In this document: positions 25,101 through 38,126 of the stretch, piece after piece
How positions within the stretch are numbered: position 1 is the stretch's first letter
How the letters are laid out: the number at the start of each line of letters is the position of its first letter
Origin: Paramacrobiotus metropolitanus
Lineage: Eukaryota; Tardigrada; Eutardigrada; Parachela; Macrobiotidae
Assembly (NCBI RefSeq): GCF_019649055.1
Contig: NW_026570262.1
Location: 992,001 to 1,056,000 of the forward strand
Direction of reading: 5' to 3'
Length of the DNA: 64,000 nt
Program-made: the position numbers and the translations under genes
Notes under the pieces: model-generated
Told to the model about the DNA's origin: nothing
Databases searched by the model: none
What the model saw: only the letters and a program-made list of their open reading frames with translations

Positions 25101-28100
25101 CGTATAGAAATATCTGGACACTGGTCAGATGTCGAAGGGCTTGGTGAAACAGGAAAATTACCCAGCAGCCTTGAGAACGAAAGCAAGGCAGGAATGCGTC
25201 AATGACCGCTGGTTCACTCGAGTGACCACTGTCCGGTCAATGGCCACTTCGGTTTCGGCCAGGTCATTGAACGGTGCGGGTGCCATAGATTTCTCTAACC
25301 AGTTTGAAATATTAGTCGGTCAGGATGCCCCGCTTTGAAGTCGCGCATGTGTAATCATGACCTGACAATGAGCGAGCAGCGCAGAATCTGTGCCGTTGCA
25401 GTTTTACTTACAATAGCTTCACAATTATTTATAACTTATTTGCCCGCTTTTTGATTAGCCCGACTTTAAAATCATCAGTGTTATGCAGCGCAAAAAAATT
25501 CTGCGTAAAGCGGTTCCACTTACTGAAAACTGCACAATAGTAAAGATTTCGCTCCGCTAGTCGAACTGATAGATCCTTTTATTAAATTTATTTGAAATTA
25601 TTAAAGTTAGTTTTACGCAAGTGAACTTAATTAAATACTGTATTGAAGGCTAGTATGGGCTTTTCTGACCAGTACAACACGCATTTCCCGTTATTAATTT
25701 GGAATTCGTTGGGATTGTATTAAATAGAAGGGTAAAGGATTTCTTGCGGATTTGCCGGTTCAGAAGTGATTTTCCCATATCAGCAGCAATGCGGCAGTAA
25801 GTATAATTAATTGTGCGTTACAGTGCTCATACTTATATCGCAAGAGATGTGAGGTACTTGTATTCAGTGAACGAAAATTTTCCACCGGGAACTTCCGGTC
25901 CGGAAGTTACGAGTTATTATTTATTTTGCCGCAGTAGCATAGTATCTGTAGCATGATATAGTACTGACGCTGAGATATTAAAAAGGTTTTGAGTTTTGCC
26001 TTGATATATATATGAGGCAGTGGGCTAACATTGTGAATAAACGTTTGAATTTGTTGAGGCGAAGTAGTTATCCACGCCCTCATGTGGTTTTTTGCCACTT
26101 TTTTGGTCGAATAGGGTAGCTAATATAGATATTTGGCGGAATTATATACGGGTATTCCTAAACAGCCACATCGTTGAAGGTGAAGCACGTGTTTTCATGA
26201 CTTTCGCTTACGATTTTGATGGCCAAAGGTTACTGCGTAACCTGTCCTATTATTGGCAGCGTGTTAGCCATTGGTCAGCGGTGTATAATCGGCACTATGC
26301 CCGGCCCACGGGAAGACCGTATAAATACCGCTGCTGGAGTGAATTTTCCTACAATTCCTCTTTTAGTATAACTGCCATAGCCAAACGGTCTTTTGACACT
26401 TTGGTTGCAGTATTTTTGACCAAAATTGTGTGTGTTGGTATTTTTTATTTTTTATGTGTTGGTATTTTTATGCTCAGAAATTAAAAGCCGAACGGGATAA
26501 AAACACTGAAGTGTCGTTGCGTACGCGAAACAATAATGGTCGGCTAAATGCATCAAATCTTCCGGTGCCAAGAGGGTGACCGCTAACCAGTATCAAGATC
26601 GGAGATTTACCTTTTAATACCGGAGTAAAATGGGATCTGGTTGTACGGTGCTTAAATATTTGACGCCGTTTGCAAGCACTACGAGTTACGAGTATCCCGA
26701 TGTTCCCACATTTAGTACAACTAGGGTAGTATTGCAATTCGAACATAACATGCATAAGATGCACTGGTAAAATGGTCATAATTTCCATATAGAACGGGTT
26801 CTCACTGATCCCACCCTGTGTCGCTTAATTCTTGATGCGTGCGTGTAAACGTGGGTTAAATAGCCTGGTCAAGATGGAAGACAATAATGCAATAAGGACG
26901 AACGCCATCGATTGTCCTGCAGTGCCGATATTTTTGGGTTTGAGAGCATTGTATAATGTTGAGATTAGCCGAAGGCTGTGGATTGATGTAGGGTGATTTC
27001 TCATGGTAGCTGCTGGCGCTGAAATTGGGAGGACCTACAAATAAAATGGGACGATCATCCCGGGTTCAGTGATCTATGTAGGTCAACAAAATAATAGCCT
27101 AATACAACAATTTATCTAACATATGATGCAAGAGTTGGACAGATTGGGGTCGTGGCCGGGAACAGTCAGCTACTGTTGCGGAGATGGAGAGTCCAGTTCG
27201 ACTACGTAGTCGCGCTACGCACTTGTTCAGTGAGGATTTTTCATTGGTGTGCCGGTCAAAACGGGATCAGATCAAACACAATGTAATAGTACGTACAAGT
27301 GGCCTTGCAGGATTCTGGGTTATCATACTAGTATTATACGTAATACACAGATCGGGCGGGCTTTCTTAGTCTGTTGCGCCGAAAACGAAGTGCAGGGCGA
27401 AATCAATGGATGGCGCGGGTAAAGGATGAAATTGTAAAACGTTTAATCGTTCAGCTAGTGTGACAGTAGGGGTTTGACGACTAACCACCGGATGTTTGGT
27501 GTTGACATTGGCGTTCGTTTATTCAGGGATTCTTCCGGCGATCCATCCAGCAAAAGATCCAGTACCGGCCCTGCACGAAAAACCAGCAATGCGCGATCCT
27601 GCGCATTAACCGTAATCGCTGCCAGTATTGTCGATTGAAGAAGTGCATTGAAGTTGGAATGTCGCGTGACGGTAAGTAGGCTCTTGCGGAGTTCTTTTGT
27701 TCCCTTCTAATTAAGCTAATTTTGATTCGCGATTTTGTGGAAATATGACTGCACGTTGTTGTTTCATGGACATGGCTATGTGTAGGAGCGTTGAACGACA
27801 GTTTCTTCGTTCATGGAAATTGAACTGTGTTTTGTTTAATTTTTTGCATCACCTTCTTCGCAATACTTTGAGTCACTCAAGCATTACAAAAGTGCTTAAA
27901 GCGAATTAGGCGAACTAACGATCCTTAATGCTGTGTCTGGCGGTGGTTTTTCACTTAAAGTTAATGGCGTGATTTATGACTGGAATTTGGTGTGATGATA
28001 TCGATTTAACACTTAATCTTTCTTGGATATGCAGGTTTTGATTATGAAATATGTAGTTGTTTCTTCGCCTTCCAATAAATTATGGGACTTCAAATCGGAG

Positions 28101-31100
28101 AGCAAAGAAATTCATAGCAAGTCTCGACTGGGCTTATGCTAATCATAAGAACATAAATTAAGCAGTCAAAGGAAATTAACAGTAAACAACGTATAATTTA
28201 AATTGCTTCTTACTACGCTAAGACTTGTATTAACAGTAAGTTGTATGTAAAAAGCTAATCAAATTTTTATCAAAGAAGCTAATCAAATTTTTATCTTATT
28301 AGCTGTGCGGTTTGGACGTGTTCCCAAACGGGAAAAGGCTAAAATTCATGCTGAAATGCTGAAGCAGAGCGCAAAAACGCAGGTGTCTTCGTTATGTGCC
28401 GAAATGGACGATCAGGAGAGCCTACTTTCCCTGGTTGTCAAGGCACACGAGGAAACGTGCGAATACACTAAGCCCAAAATAATGGGCATCCTGGAGCAAT
28501 GGAGAGTGACGAATCACCTACCCGAGCTTTCATCCATAATCGTGAGTACTCCTGCACCGAAATTGTGCCATTATAAAGTTACACTTACTTACGCGTTCCT
28601 TAACTATGTAAAGACTTTTCATGGATTCTTGATTAGTCGTCTGTGTCAGCTGGCGTTTGATAACCGTGTGCGGTGTGTGTGTGTGTCACTGATGTGTATG
28701 TATGTCGTGGGAAGAGCGTGTATGGCTCTTCCGTCCTAACTGGATGATTCCCGCCGACGAACGGACATTGTATGTATCTGTGTGTGCATTTTGCAGGCCT
28801 GCCCGTTGAACCCGTCGTCATCTGTGGCGAGCGCAGCACAATCAGGCCAACATCACTCACACATCAATGGGACAACACTGGATGATTTCTCTGACCGATT
28901 TTCTCCTATTATACGCGGCGTCGTGGATTTCGCAAAGCGCCTGCCCGGATTTCTTATGCTGTCTCAAGATGATCAAGTCACTCTGCTGAAGGTAAAAATA
29001 CATTGTTGAATTTTAAGATTTGTTAAATGAGAACGAACTGCTTTCGAGTTGTGTTTGAAGTGAACCATTTTTTGAACGTGTGTTGTTGACCTAATGAGAG
29101 CCAGCGAGAAGTTTCGCAGTACATTTTTAGTACATTTTTTATATTACTTATTGCACACTTTTTGACAATACATTTCTGTGGGAAAATATTGTTAATGGAT
29201 GCATTTGATGCTGCGTTTGTTTTTGTAAAGTTGACATTTCTTTTGCACAGAGAAAGTTAAGATAAAATTTTGTTGTTAAGTATTTCCATAACAGCGCTGG
29301 ATAATTTTGCATATTGTGCATTTTTTTGGTTTGCCGTTTTACAATGTAAGAGGACTGCATTGCTATCGTAGATATGATGAGCCAATAGCGAGGCCGCCAC
29401 TTTACGCAACAGATGTTCGTTGTGGCAATTTGTACCGTTCGCTGGTGTGTACACACTTGACTACGGCCTTGCTAGCGGCGAAACTTTCTCGGCTGTGAGA
29501 AACCATGACTGGCGATTGGTCCAGGGTTATTTACTAAAGTGTATTTTACTATACGTACGTGTGTGGCGTATGTAGCTGTTAAAGCAGAGTTAGCAATTAC
29601 GTTGACCTCATCACCATCATCACCGGGTTGTTTTTTGCACTGCAGGCGGGTGTGTTTGAGATCCTTCTTGTCCGCTTATCCAGATTGTTTGACGCCACAG
29701 CCAATTCACTGCTCTGTCCCAGTGGACAGGTTTTACGCCGCGATCTAGCCGCACTGACCGGTAGCAACGCCCGATTCCTTGTTGACTCGATGTTCGACTT
29801 TGCTGAGCGCTTCAATCAGATGGATTTATCGGACGCGGAGATTGCTGTCTTTTCGGCCGTGGCACTCATGGCGAATGGTAAGTTACACGGTACCTATACG
29901 AATGGCACAGTGTGCGACACCGTCCGGCATAGTAGATCAGCACTCATTGTGTGCGGGTATGCTTGCAGATCGGCCCGGACTGCGCAGTGTGGAGTTGGTA
30001 ACGAAGATCCAGGATGCGATGAAACGCTGCCTTGAGCGGCTGGTGGCACGCAATCATCCCGAGCAGACGGAATTTTACGCACAGTTAATTAGGAAAATCC
30101 CTGATCTCAGGACATTGAATACGTTGCATTCCGAGAAGTTGATTGGTGGGAAGATGGATACGTGCGGCAGTCTGATGGCCAGCACACTGGGCACGACGAC
30201 GCCCGGGAAAGGGCACGGGAAGCGATGGGCGGGCCGCACCAGTGTGGAAGCGGATAGTCCACAGTCGAGTTTCGGACGCTGTGGCAGCTCCTCACCGCAG
30301 TCCCGCTCGCCCACCAGTGTTACATCGTCGGATGCCACACGGGCCGCCGATTCCGGAGTTGAAAGTGGCAGTGACTGTAAATTTGATCTCGATAGCGATG
30401 GTGCGCGTCAGCGAGCAAAAGACAGCGGTAAGTGCCTTCGAAAATGCCACTTTTGCTGCGATATGACTTGCCAACCTGAGTCGATAGTTCTTAACTTTGC
30501 AATGCAATTTTATATTTTTCATTATGGTGGTGTGCATTCGTTAGCATTAACCTTTTTTTGCTGCTTTGTTGCACTTAAACGTTATCATTATCATTCTGGT
30601 TTAATCTTGCGAAAAGGATTCTGTAATTTGTTGTACTTTGTGTAACTATAACCAGTGATACATACGAATACTTCTCGGTATTTACATGGTAATTAGTTAC
30701 TATGCTCGTCCATATTTTACGTGCAAATTGAACAACTTGTGTTTCTTCTATGGACGGCTTGTGATTTATTCGTCCTACGCCATGGTCATTAATTACATGG
30801 GCGCGAGCGTTTTCTTGCGGTTATCTGGGAAGGCCACAAGCATGTCAGATGTGGTCAGTGTGTATATAGTACTGCTTTGACCAACTTGCTTGACCCTGAC
30901 CTGTAACGACGTGCGCCGGGCAGCCTTGCATTTCACATCTGGTTTTCCAAGGCCGGCTCAGTTAATGATTTAATGGCTGATAGTGGGCTGCTCAGTACAA
31001 GATTAGTTGAGCTAATTTTATTGATGGTTTTTTTCGGTATTTAGTTTTTTAATTTTTTTTTACAGCCGATGTCCCAGCTGTGAAATCACCCGACTGCGAT

Positions 31101-32294
31101 ATGCCTGTATTAAAACGCGCTCTGCAAGCGCCTCCTTTATCCAATGCGTCGGAAATTTATGCCGACTTGTATCGCACACACAAAAAGTTCCGCGCGGCCC
31201 GCAAAAATGAGGAAGCCCGGGCCGACAGCACAACCGCACCCCGGCACAGTCCGGCTCCGTCGCCGCCGGATGCTGTGGGAAGTTTTAAAGAACCGGCTTC
31301 TGTGGGAACCGAAATGAAGGGATCCCCTACTACACGCTTACACGCGGCTCTAACCCAAGAATCTCCGATCTCGCCTGTCACGCTGATGCCCACACATTTG
31401 CTATCCAATTTTGGAGGCTATTATGGATTGGGCCTGGCGGCAGCGCCGAACCCCGGTATGATGCCGGCCGCCGTGGCGGCTGTGGCCGGATCAGCTTTTA
31501 CCAAAGCATCACCGTTCTCCTTCGTCTCACCGGCTGCGTTCTATCCGGCCCATGCGGCAGCCGATATGCGCCTGTTACATCACCAAATTGGCAATATTAG
31601 TCTGTATCCACAGGCGTTTGACATGTCGCTGGGCTATCTTCCCCTGGCACAACAGGTATGTTTTGTTTATTGTTTATCGTTTCATGAATGATGGTACCGG
31701 ACATTAATGTGTCGCTATTGGAGTCCTGAGTTGTGAAACCTGGTTAAAACTACATTCTTTGTAAATTTTGCTACTCAGACTTTATGTTTTTCGAACCGTT
31801 GACGTGGTTTCCGGTTTTGTTTACATAGAATTTATTGCTTTGCTACGCGGAAGTAATTCCAATCAGAGAGCATTGTTTTACGGGGAATTGTACATAGTAA
31901 TATTGATATCTCGTTTTCCTGGCCGTGAAACTTAGGCATCGATTAAGCGACCGCAAAACCTGATAACAGTAGACGAAAAAATTTGTAAAAAATTTGGTGA
32001 GTACGAGTTTACAGGATGTTAATTATCATGCTTTCCTTGCAGACGCGGATGGCACCGTTTCCAATTTCAGCCATGCATCAATTACAAATGGAAGCTCGAT
32101 CGCCCACAACGACCAGCGCACCGGAAGTACCCTTTTCGACGCGATCACATGCTTCCACTCCAACCTCGCCGACGATCGGCAGCACAGCGCCGACGAAACG
32201 ACCAGCATCCGCGATGATCAACAGTACGAACGATGCTGACCAACCGTTAAATTTATCTAAGAAAATGGATTTAAAAGCCGATCCCGGTTGGTAG
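22163..32294 (+). CDS. E75: Nuclear receptor E75 (NR1D3 family), 10 exons
   Basis: Joined exons: 22163-22229, 22714-22785, 22917-22933, 27527-27671, 28303-28541, 28797-28991, 29646-29877, 29969-30427, 31066-31655 and 32043-32294. They give 755 residues with all phases consistent. The DNA-binding domain starts at Cys31 ([19 protein letters not shown]), carries the P-box CEGCK on a 17-nt microexon, and continues with the second finger (CTKNQQC, CQYC). The E75 signature [11 protein letters not shown] follows it. The ligand-binding domain spans roughly 220-420 ([21 protein letters not shown], then [16 protein letters not shown]). In insects this domain binds haem and senses NO/CO. The tail has the E75 segment [12 protein letters not shown] and ends with PLNLSKK (740-746), a probable corepressor-binding motif. 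E75 is an ecdysone-induced repressor acting in the nucleus in moulting hierarchies. The ATG sits in a good context (CCAAAATGG). A 4.6-kb intron separates the two zinc fingers, so a shorter isoform from an internal promoter is possible. Confidence 0.95.
22917..22933 (+). other. 17-nt microexon encoding the E75 P-box
   Basis: The acceptor is TTTTCCAG and the donor is GTATGTG. The 17 nt complete Ser and encode CEGCK, which restores the frame from phase 1 to phase 0. The residues match the invariant E75 sequence, so the exon is well supported. Confidence 0.92.
22934..27526 (+). other. 4.6-kb E75 intron splitting the DNA-binding domain
   Basis: No coding exon was recognised within it. Several short ORFs exist (up to 130 codons) but carry no domain signal. 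The position, just after the first zinc finger, is where insect E75 genes place an isoform promoter (E75B lacks the first finger). A good donor follows 25799 (GGCA then GTAAGT), but I found no coding exon in the right phase before it. Confidence 0.5.
28673..28686. repeat. (GT)7 microsatellite
   Basis: A short GT run inside the E75 intron between the exons ending at 28541 and starting at 28797. Confidence 0.8.
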
Positions 32295-33048
32295 TAACCG
32301 ATGTTGCTTATCAGCCCAAAAAAGCGAAACTGCGTGGTTACGCGGGGGAAGGTGGGATGAATGCGCATGTTGCATTTAGCGGACACGTGTGGCCGTTGTA
32401 CGTACAAATAGCGCTTCCTGTTTCAAGGGAAATCGTTCAGTGTTCACCTATGGACGTGCAGACTGACATACCGTCATCTCTGGACGTTTACACTACCTAG
32501 TATTCAAGTATTGCGAAGAGGATTTAACTTCCCCAGATTTTAAGAGACAGACCCCGGATTCTTTTAGAATTGTATTTGGCTTTCTCCCTGGTTTTCACTG
32601 TTGTGTTTGTAAAGATTATGCAATGTTTTAGCCCTGCTCTTGCTGAGCACTGCCTCTGCTTCTGCATAAAGTAGAAATTGTGTAGATTTCTGTTTGGTTG
32701 GGATACAAGTTATGCTTTGGAGTTTAGTAATAGACGCTTCTTTCTTTCGCGTTGACTGGCTCAATTTTATGTTGTGGTAATAATAATTAAATCGATATGG
32801 TTTAAAGCACGATATGAGGACACGTGTAGCAAATTCGGTGTTGTCTTTCTGTTTACGGCATTGGTCTTGAAACTGCAAAACTGAAACTGCCATCATCCAT
32901 TTGTGTATTTCAATAATTATTCCTGGTGTATGTATACTGGATTCAGCGATTAAATATATCATTGCAAATCGTCCTGCTTCAACGCAGTCGTAGGAACCAT
33001 TTGGAATCACAATTCATTCACCGGAAAATTTTAGATTTGTAGAAAATG
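32295..33048. other. E75 3' UTR and convergent intergenic DNA
   Basis: This stretch lies between the stop codons of E75 (plus) and the dehydrogenase (minus). A 148-codon minus-strand ORF at 32564-33010 has no recognisable domain and is most likely chance. Confidence 0.5.
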
Positions 33049-33060
33049 AATAAATAAATA
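33049..33060 (+). terminator. Probable E75 polyadenylation signal (overlapping AATAAA)
   Basis: Two overlapping AATAAA hexamers lie about 755 bp after the E75 stop, and only 36 bp from the stop of the convergent dehydrogenase gene. The interval 32295-33095 has no other gene. Confidence 0.5.
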
Positions 33061-33095
33061 ACGAATGTCCATCAGGGTTTAGCGCCATAAGCTGT

Positions 33096-36000
33096 TCACA
33101 AGCCGCCCAGGCAAATGTATTTAATATTTAGGTAATCATCTAAACCGTATCGGGAGCCTTCTCGTCCCATTCCACTTTCCTTTACACCACCGAACGGAGC
33201 TTCGACTGAGCTGATCATAGCTGTGTTAGCTCCCACCTAGAACACGACAAAAATCAGAAATCAATCGAGTAGTTCAAATAAAAACGTTCGGACCAAATGT
33301 ATATGCTATATATACGATGGGCGACAACTACCGCATTGAAATGAGCTATACCCGATTTCAACGAATTATTCGGGGGAACGAAATGTGCAAGCAATATCAC
33401 TAAATTTGGTATAATCATAATATAATTTCATTCTAATACTAGCTTACCATCCCAACTTCGAGCCTTTTTGCCACTCGCCAAATCTGTGCGACATCCTGAG
33501 AGTAGAAGTATCCTACCATAAAACTGTTATTAATATTAACTGTCTTCGCAAACTCCACAATGTCCCAGTTACCTGCCAAGCCCACTCGTACTGAGTTGGC
33601 AATAGCGACAGCTTCGTCTTCTTCCGCAAAGCGAACCAGTGGTGCAACTGGGCCAAATGTTTCTGCACATCAATTAACATTACATCAGTATTGTCTGCTT
33701 TTTAGCGAATACAATTGCAGATTCTTACCTTCATTGCAAATTAACGCATCTGTCGGTACATCTCTAATCAACGTAGGTGCAAAAAATTGTTCTCCAGCAG
33801 GATGCTTCTGACCACCGGAAAGCAATTTACCTCCTCGTTGCAAGGCATCTTCAACATGCTTCGCAACCTAACAAGAAGTAGCAATATTAGAATGACTAAA
33901 AACATCTCATGACTTGACAACAAGCCACAACATATTTCAACGTCCCATTACTACAGACCTTTATCGAACCTTAACACCAGAATCTATTACAGCAGTCTGA
34001 TCTAAGAACTAAACTTATTTACAGACGATGTGAATGTCAATAAGGAGCAGCAGAGTCAGCAGACCATACGAGTAAACTCGGTACAATTTTCAACCGACAC
34101 GAATTTTCAGCATTTTATGTTTGAAACTAATTTTTGTAAAATGAATAGCAAATTAGGCTAGAGTACACAAGAGCAATATCAACCTAAACTGTATCATAAG
34201 CTTGAAAACTTCCGAACCTTATCGATCGCCTTCTTGCTGATCAAAGGACCTTGAGTTGTGCCACTCTCGAAGCCGTTACCCACGCGAAGTTTTTTATCGA
34301 TCAGTTCAGCCAGTTGATCGGCAAATGCGTCATAAATTTTATCCTGTACCAGTATACGATTGGCGCATACGCACGTCTGACCGGAAGCCCTGAACTTGGA
34401 AAACAGAGCGGCTTCTGCTGCCGCTTTAATATCGGCGCTGTTAAAGACAATGAACGGTGCATGTCCACCCAGTTCCATCGACATTCTTTTTACTGTCGAA
34501 GCACTCTGCTGAATCAACAACTGCAAAACAAAACCACGGAATAAGTATTTTTTACAGATAAACGCCATCGTCGGCTTAAGTAATGTAAACAAAACTTCTA
34601 TACACTATTATCATACGAACCTTCCCGACATTTGTGCTGCCAGTGAATGAAATTTTGGCAATCAGCGGAGACTCACAAAGAATTTTGCCAATTTCTGCTG
34701 CATTAGTGCCGGTGACGATATTCAACACTCCAGGAGGAACTCCAGCTTCTTCTCCCAACTACAGAAAACCCGTAAAAGCACTTAAATGCTTTATTTTACT
34801 AATCAGCAGGAAGTGCCTCACCTGAACGAGAGCCAATGCCGATAATGGTGTTTCGGATGCCGGCTTCATAACGCATGTACATCCGGCAGCCAAAGCGGCT
34901 GATACTTTTCTGGCTAACATCGACGAAGGAAAGTTCCACTGCAAATCAAAATCCACGAAGAGTATTAATATAACGAATGAAAACCAATCAATTCTATTAT
35001 CATAACACAATAAAAAACAGGCCATGTGCAAACAGAAAAATTACACGGACTTTATAAGTTAATTCAGTAGGAAAGAGACTGGAAAAGTTGATATCCCTAA
35101 AGCTGGATAAAAAAATGCGCAGGGACAAAATTGTTTACGTAAATGCATTTTAAAAGATCCATGATGTAAAATATACAGTTTAATGCACCCGGTTTTAAAA
35201 TACTAAAATACTTTATAGTTTAATTGTATGTAATACTATAGTTTTTGAAATGATCAACGGTTTAAAAACAACGGTGGAGGAAGTTCTCACCGGCGTTATC
35301 ATGGCCGCCACTCCAACAGGCTCTTTGATAACAAAAAACTGGCGATCCTTGAAAGGAGCATTGATTATATCGCCCGTAATGTGCCGGGCTTCCTCCGAGT
35401 ACCATTCAAAGAAAGATGCTCCGGATGCCACCTCTGCTTCCGCTTCAGCCAGAGGTTTTCCCTGGAGCACAAGCCATCTGATAATTACAAATGCAAATTA
35501 GCGCTACGAGCGAGCAATCTAATTACATTTTCCGCGGTCAGAATCATGGCCAATTCTTTCTGGTGTTTCGTCATCAGATCAGCCCAGCGTCGCAGAATAA
35601 CACTTCGTTCCTGTACAACATGCAGAAATCTCAGTTGGTTTGCGGCACATCCACGAAACACAAAGCTAGTATGTCAATTTCACCAGTAACGGAGGTTTAG
35701 TTTTACCTTCGCCGTAGTATCGCGCCATGTTTTGAAAGCTTTCTGCGCAGCATTTCTACAACATGGAACAATAAAACTGATAATCGTGATTTCCACTCGT
35801 ATAAATTGACGCCACAAGTGAAAAAACCAACAACAGACAAACGAAAACATTTAAGAAAATAATCATATTATAAAAAAGCCTTGTTTTTTTATAGCAATAT
35901 ACCCTGGATTTCAATAAATTGGCAAACTGAAAACAAACTAATGATACTTATCCTACAAATAAAAATTTAAAAAGTGGTAAACAGAAATTATTACCAAGGG

Positions 36001-36478
36001 AAATTATTTGATGGAAAATATTTTTAAAAAACGCGTAAAAGATATTCACCGCCAGTTTACTTGCACAACTTCACTAATTTTTTAGAAAATATTTTGGACA
36101 CGGCAAAATCTGCGTGCATCATTTTATTCACTTACATGGCCTGGTGGACATCCTTGGCACTGCAATCCGCCACACTGGTGATGCGATCGCCCGTGGCTGG
36201 ATTTCGCACCTCAAAAGTGGCACCATCGCATGCATCATTCCATTTGCCGTTAATGTAGGCCTTCTGACGGATTAACTTGGCTTCGTCCAAAAACTGCTGA
36301 TACTGTGGGAGAACCTTGGCAGCGGACGACATGGCGCGGCCTAATAAATGAGGCGAACAGTTGCGAAGGGAATTCCGCACGGGAAACACAACCTACCTGA
36401 ATGAGAAAGCTCTTGAAACCGTTGCAAACTCACGGCAATGCTGCGTCCATACCGAACGCTTAGTCCGTATGCAAACAT
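33096..36478 (-). CDS. ALDH5A1: Mitochondrial succinate-semialdehyde dehydrogenase, 12 exons
   Basis: Joined exons on the minus strand: 36478-36397, 36340-36136, 35755-35707, 35610-35527, 35461-35291, 34938-34822, 34758-34621, 34520-34218, 33867-33729, 33662-33573, 33512-33448 and 33236-33096. They give 527 residues, close to the usual length for the family. It oxidises succinate semialdehyde to succinate with NAD+, the last step of the GABA shunt, in the mitochondrial matrix. The first 27 residues (from [20 protein letters not shown]) are basic and lack acids early on, as expected of a targeting peptide. They join by a phase-1, 56-bp intron. The NAD site reads FTGSTNVGK (about 274-282). The catalytic Glu298 lies in MELGGHAPF and the nucleophile Cys332 in GQTCVC, 34 residues apart as in other aldehyde dehydrogenases. 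Cys334 matches the second cysteine of the redox-switch loop known in human SSADH. The C terminus has the family block [12 protein letters not shown]. All key residues are present and the gene looks functional. Confidence 0.97.
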
Positions 36479-38126
36479 GGCTGGGAATATGCACGAAGAA
36501 CCAGGACAACCAACTACTACACTCTGGGCGCAATCATGAACATTATGGATTCGAAGGTTCTTATAAACATGAATAATATACTGATAGCGAAATAGTTCTC
36601 ACTATCTTAACTGTTTAGATAAGGAATTCCAGATACTGAGCGGCTGATTACATTTACCGTTCCAGAAAATTTTGTTCAAAAAAGTCAGCACTAGTAGAGC
36701 AACGTCATTCGTATACGACTTGATTGCTTTCCTTTCTCAACATTTGCAATCAAAGGAAACAGCTGATGACGACTGGTGTACGGCCAGTGTAAGTGTAAGC
36801 TGTAACGATATCGTTACCAAGGGTGGCTGGCACTGGATTGCTGTATCTTTTGCTGCAACCGCTGCGTAACGTCATTTTCCTGAATCACTTAACTGATTGA
36901 CTTTTACTACAATAATTAATTTTGTTAAGTTACTAGTAAATTGTTTTGTCTATAGGAGCCTATTAGGAGGATGTACTCGCATGCATGGTTGGTTACTCGG
37001 GTATGATGATGTCTTTTTGAGGTTTGTATCATTGAACGAAACTGCCAATTAATTAACTCAAATGCTGTCTTTATATCCGACTATTACAGTACTAAATTAC
37101 TAATAATTATTATCCTGCGTTTTTGTGGACTGATCGATCAGTCAAAGATCAAATTGTTTTCAAGAACATTATCCAGGAAATATTTCTATACTGAACACTG
37201 TATTTGACTGTTTAAATTTCACAATGGAGCGCTCGAATTTATACGCCTGTACCACCGATATCTTGCGGTTTATTGCGGTAGGAGAACATTGAGCGCCTTT
37301 TCCAAAACGGAACCGGAATAGCACAGCGATAATAGCCTACTTTTAGCGCATTAGTTCCAAACGATTTAAAATTTCTTGTTGGTATAAGTATTTAGTCTTT
37401 TCTGCTGCTTAATATGTTTAGTATTATTTGCAGGATAATTATAAGGCGGCGGTTATTTCAGTACACGATTTCCTATAACGTATTCCAGGTTGATTTATGA
37501 CCAGTTTCCAGCTATGTGAATGGTCCATCGTTTTGCCTTGCGTATTGCAGTCAGCTGATTCCAAGTCAACAGAAATAACTTGTCCAGTAGAAAAAACTAA
37601 TATATTTCATAATGAACCAGATTTGCAGATTAATATCAAACAATAACAGCAACTCACTTTAATTCCAACCGAATAAATATTGTTACATCTGTCACAAATA
37701 ATACTTTCGCGAAAATTTGGAGGTCACACCAAACTACCGAACATATCGTCATCGCACGCTCTAGTAACATAAGTACTCAATCTTTTCTAGTTAGATACCA
37801 CATAACTTAATGCAAAAGGTAACAAAACATGTTAAAATACTAAACCGGCCAAAACTATATAACTACCTACATTTTCAAACCTAACAGCACCCGACAACCT
37901 GAAGAGAGAGTGTGGCACGCATTAGTAAAGGTCAACGTCATGAGATAAGGTCACAAAAGGAGAATCAATAGAGAGTGTACAACAAACAAAGTAGTACTGA
38001 TAGCTCACAATAATCTTTGGCGTTTTCAATTGAAAATGCACACATACATAGGTGCTATTCTTTGCTGCGTTAACTAATCCGGTAATAGCACCTATTTCCG
38101 GTGTTGGGGCGCCACTTTTAGAGAAC
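36479..38126. other. Intergenic: dehydrogenase promoter and FoxP 3' flank
   Basis: No exon seen. The interval must carry the promoter of the dehydrogenase gene and the 3' UTR of FoxP, both on the minus strand. An ATTAAA on the minus strand at 37663-37658 is a weak poly(A) candidate for FoxP. Confidence 0.4.

Noticed and set aside
24036-26484. ORFs of 111 and 130 codons inside the large E75 intron
   Set aside because: Neither has a domain signal, nor a donor in the phase needed to join the E75 exon at 27527.
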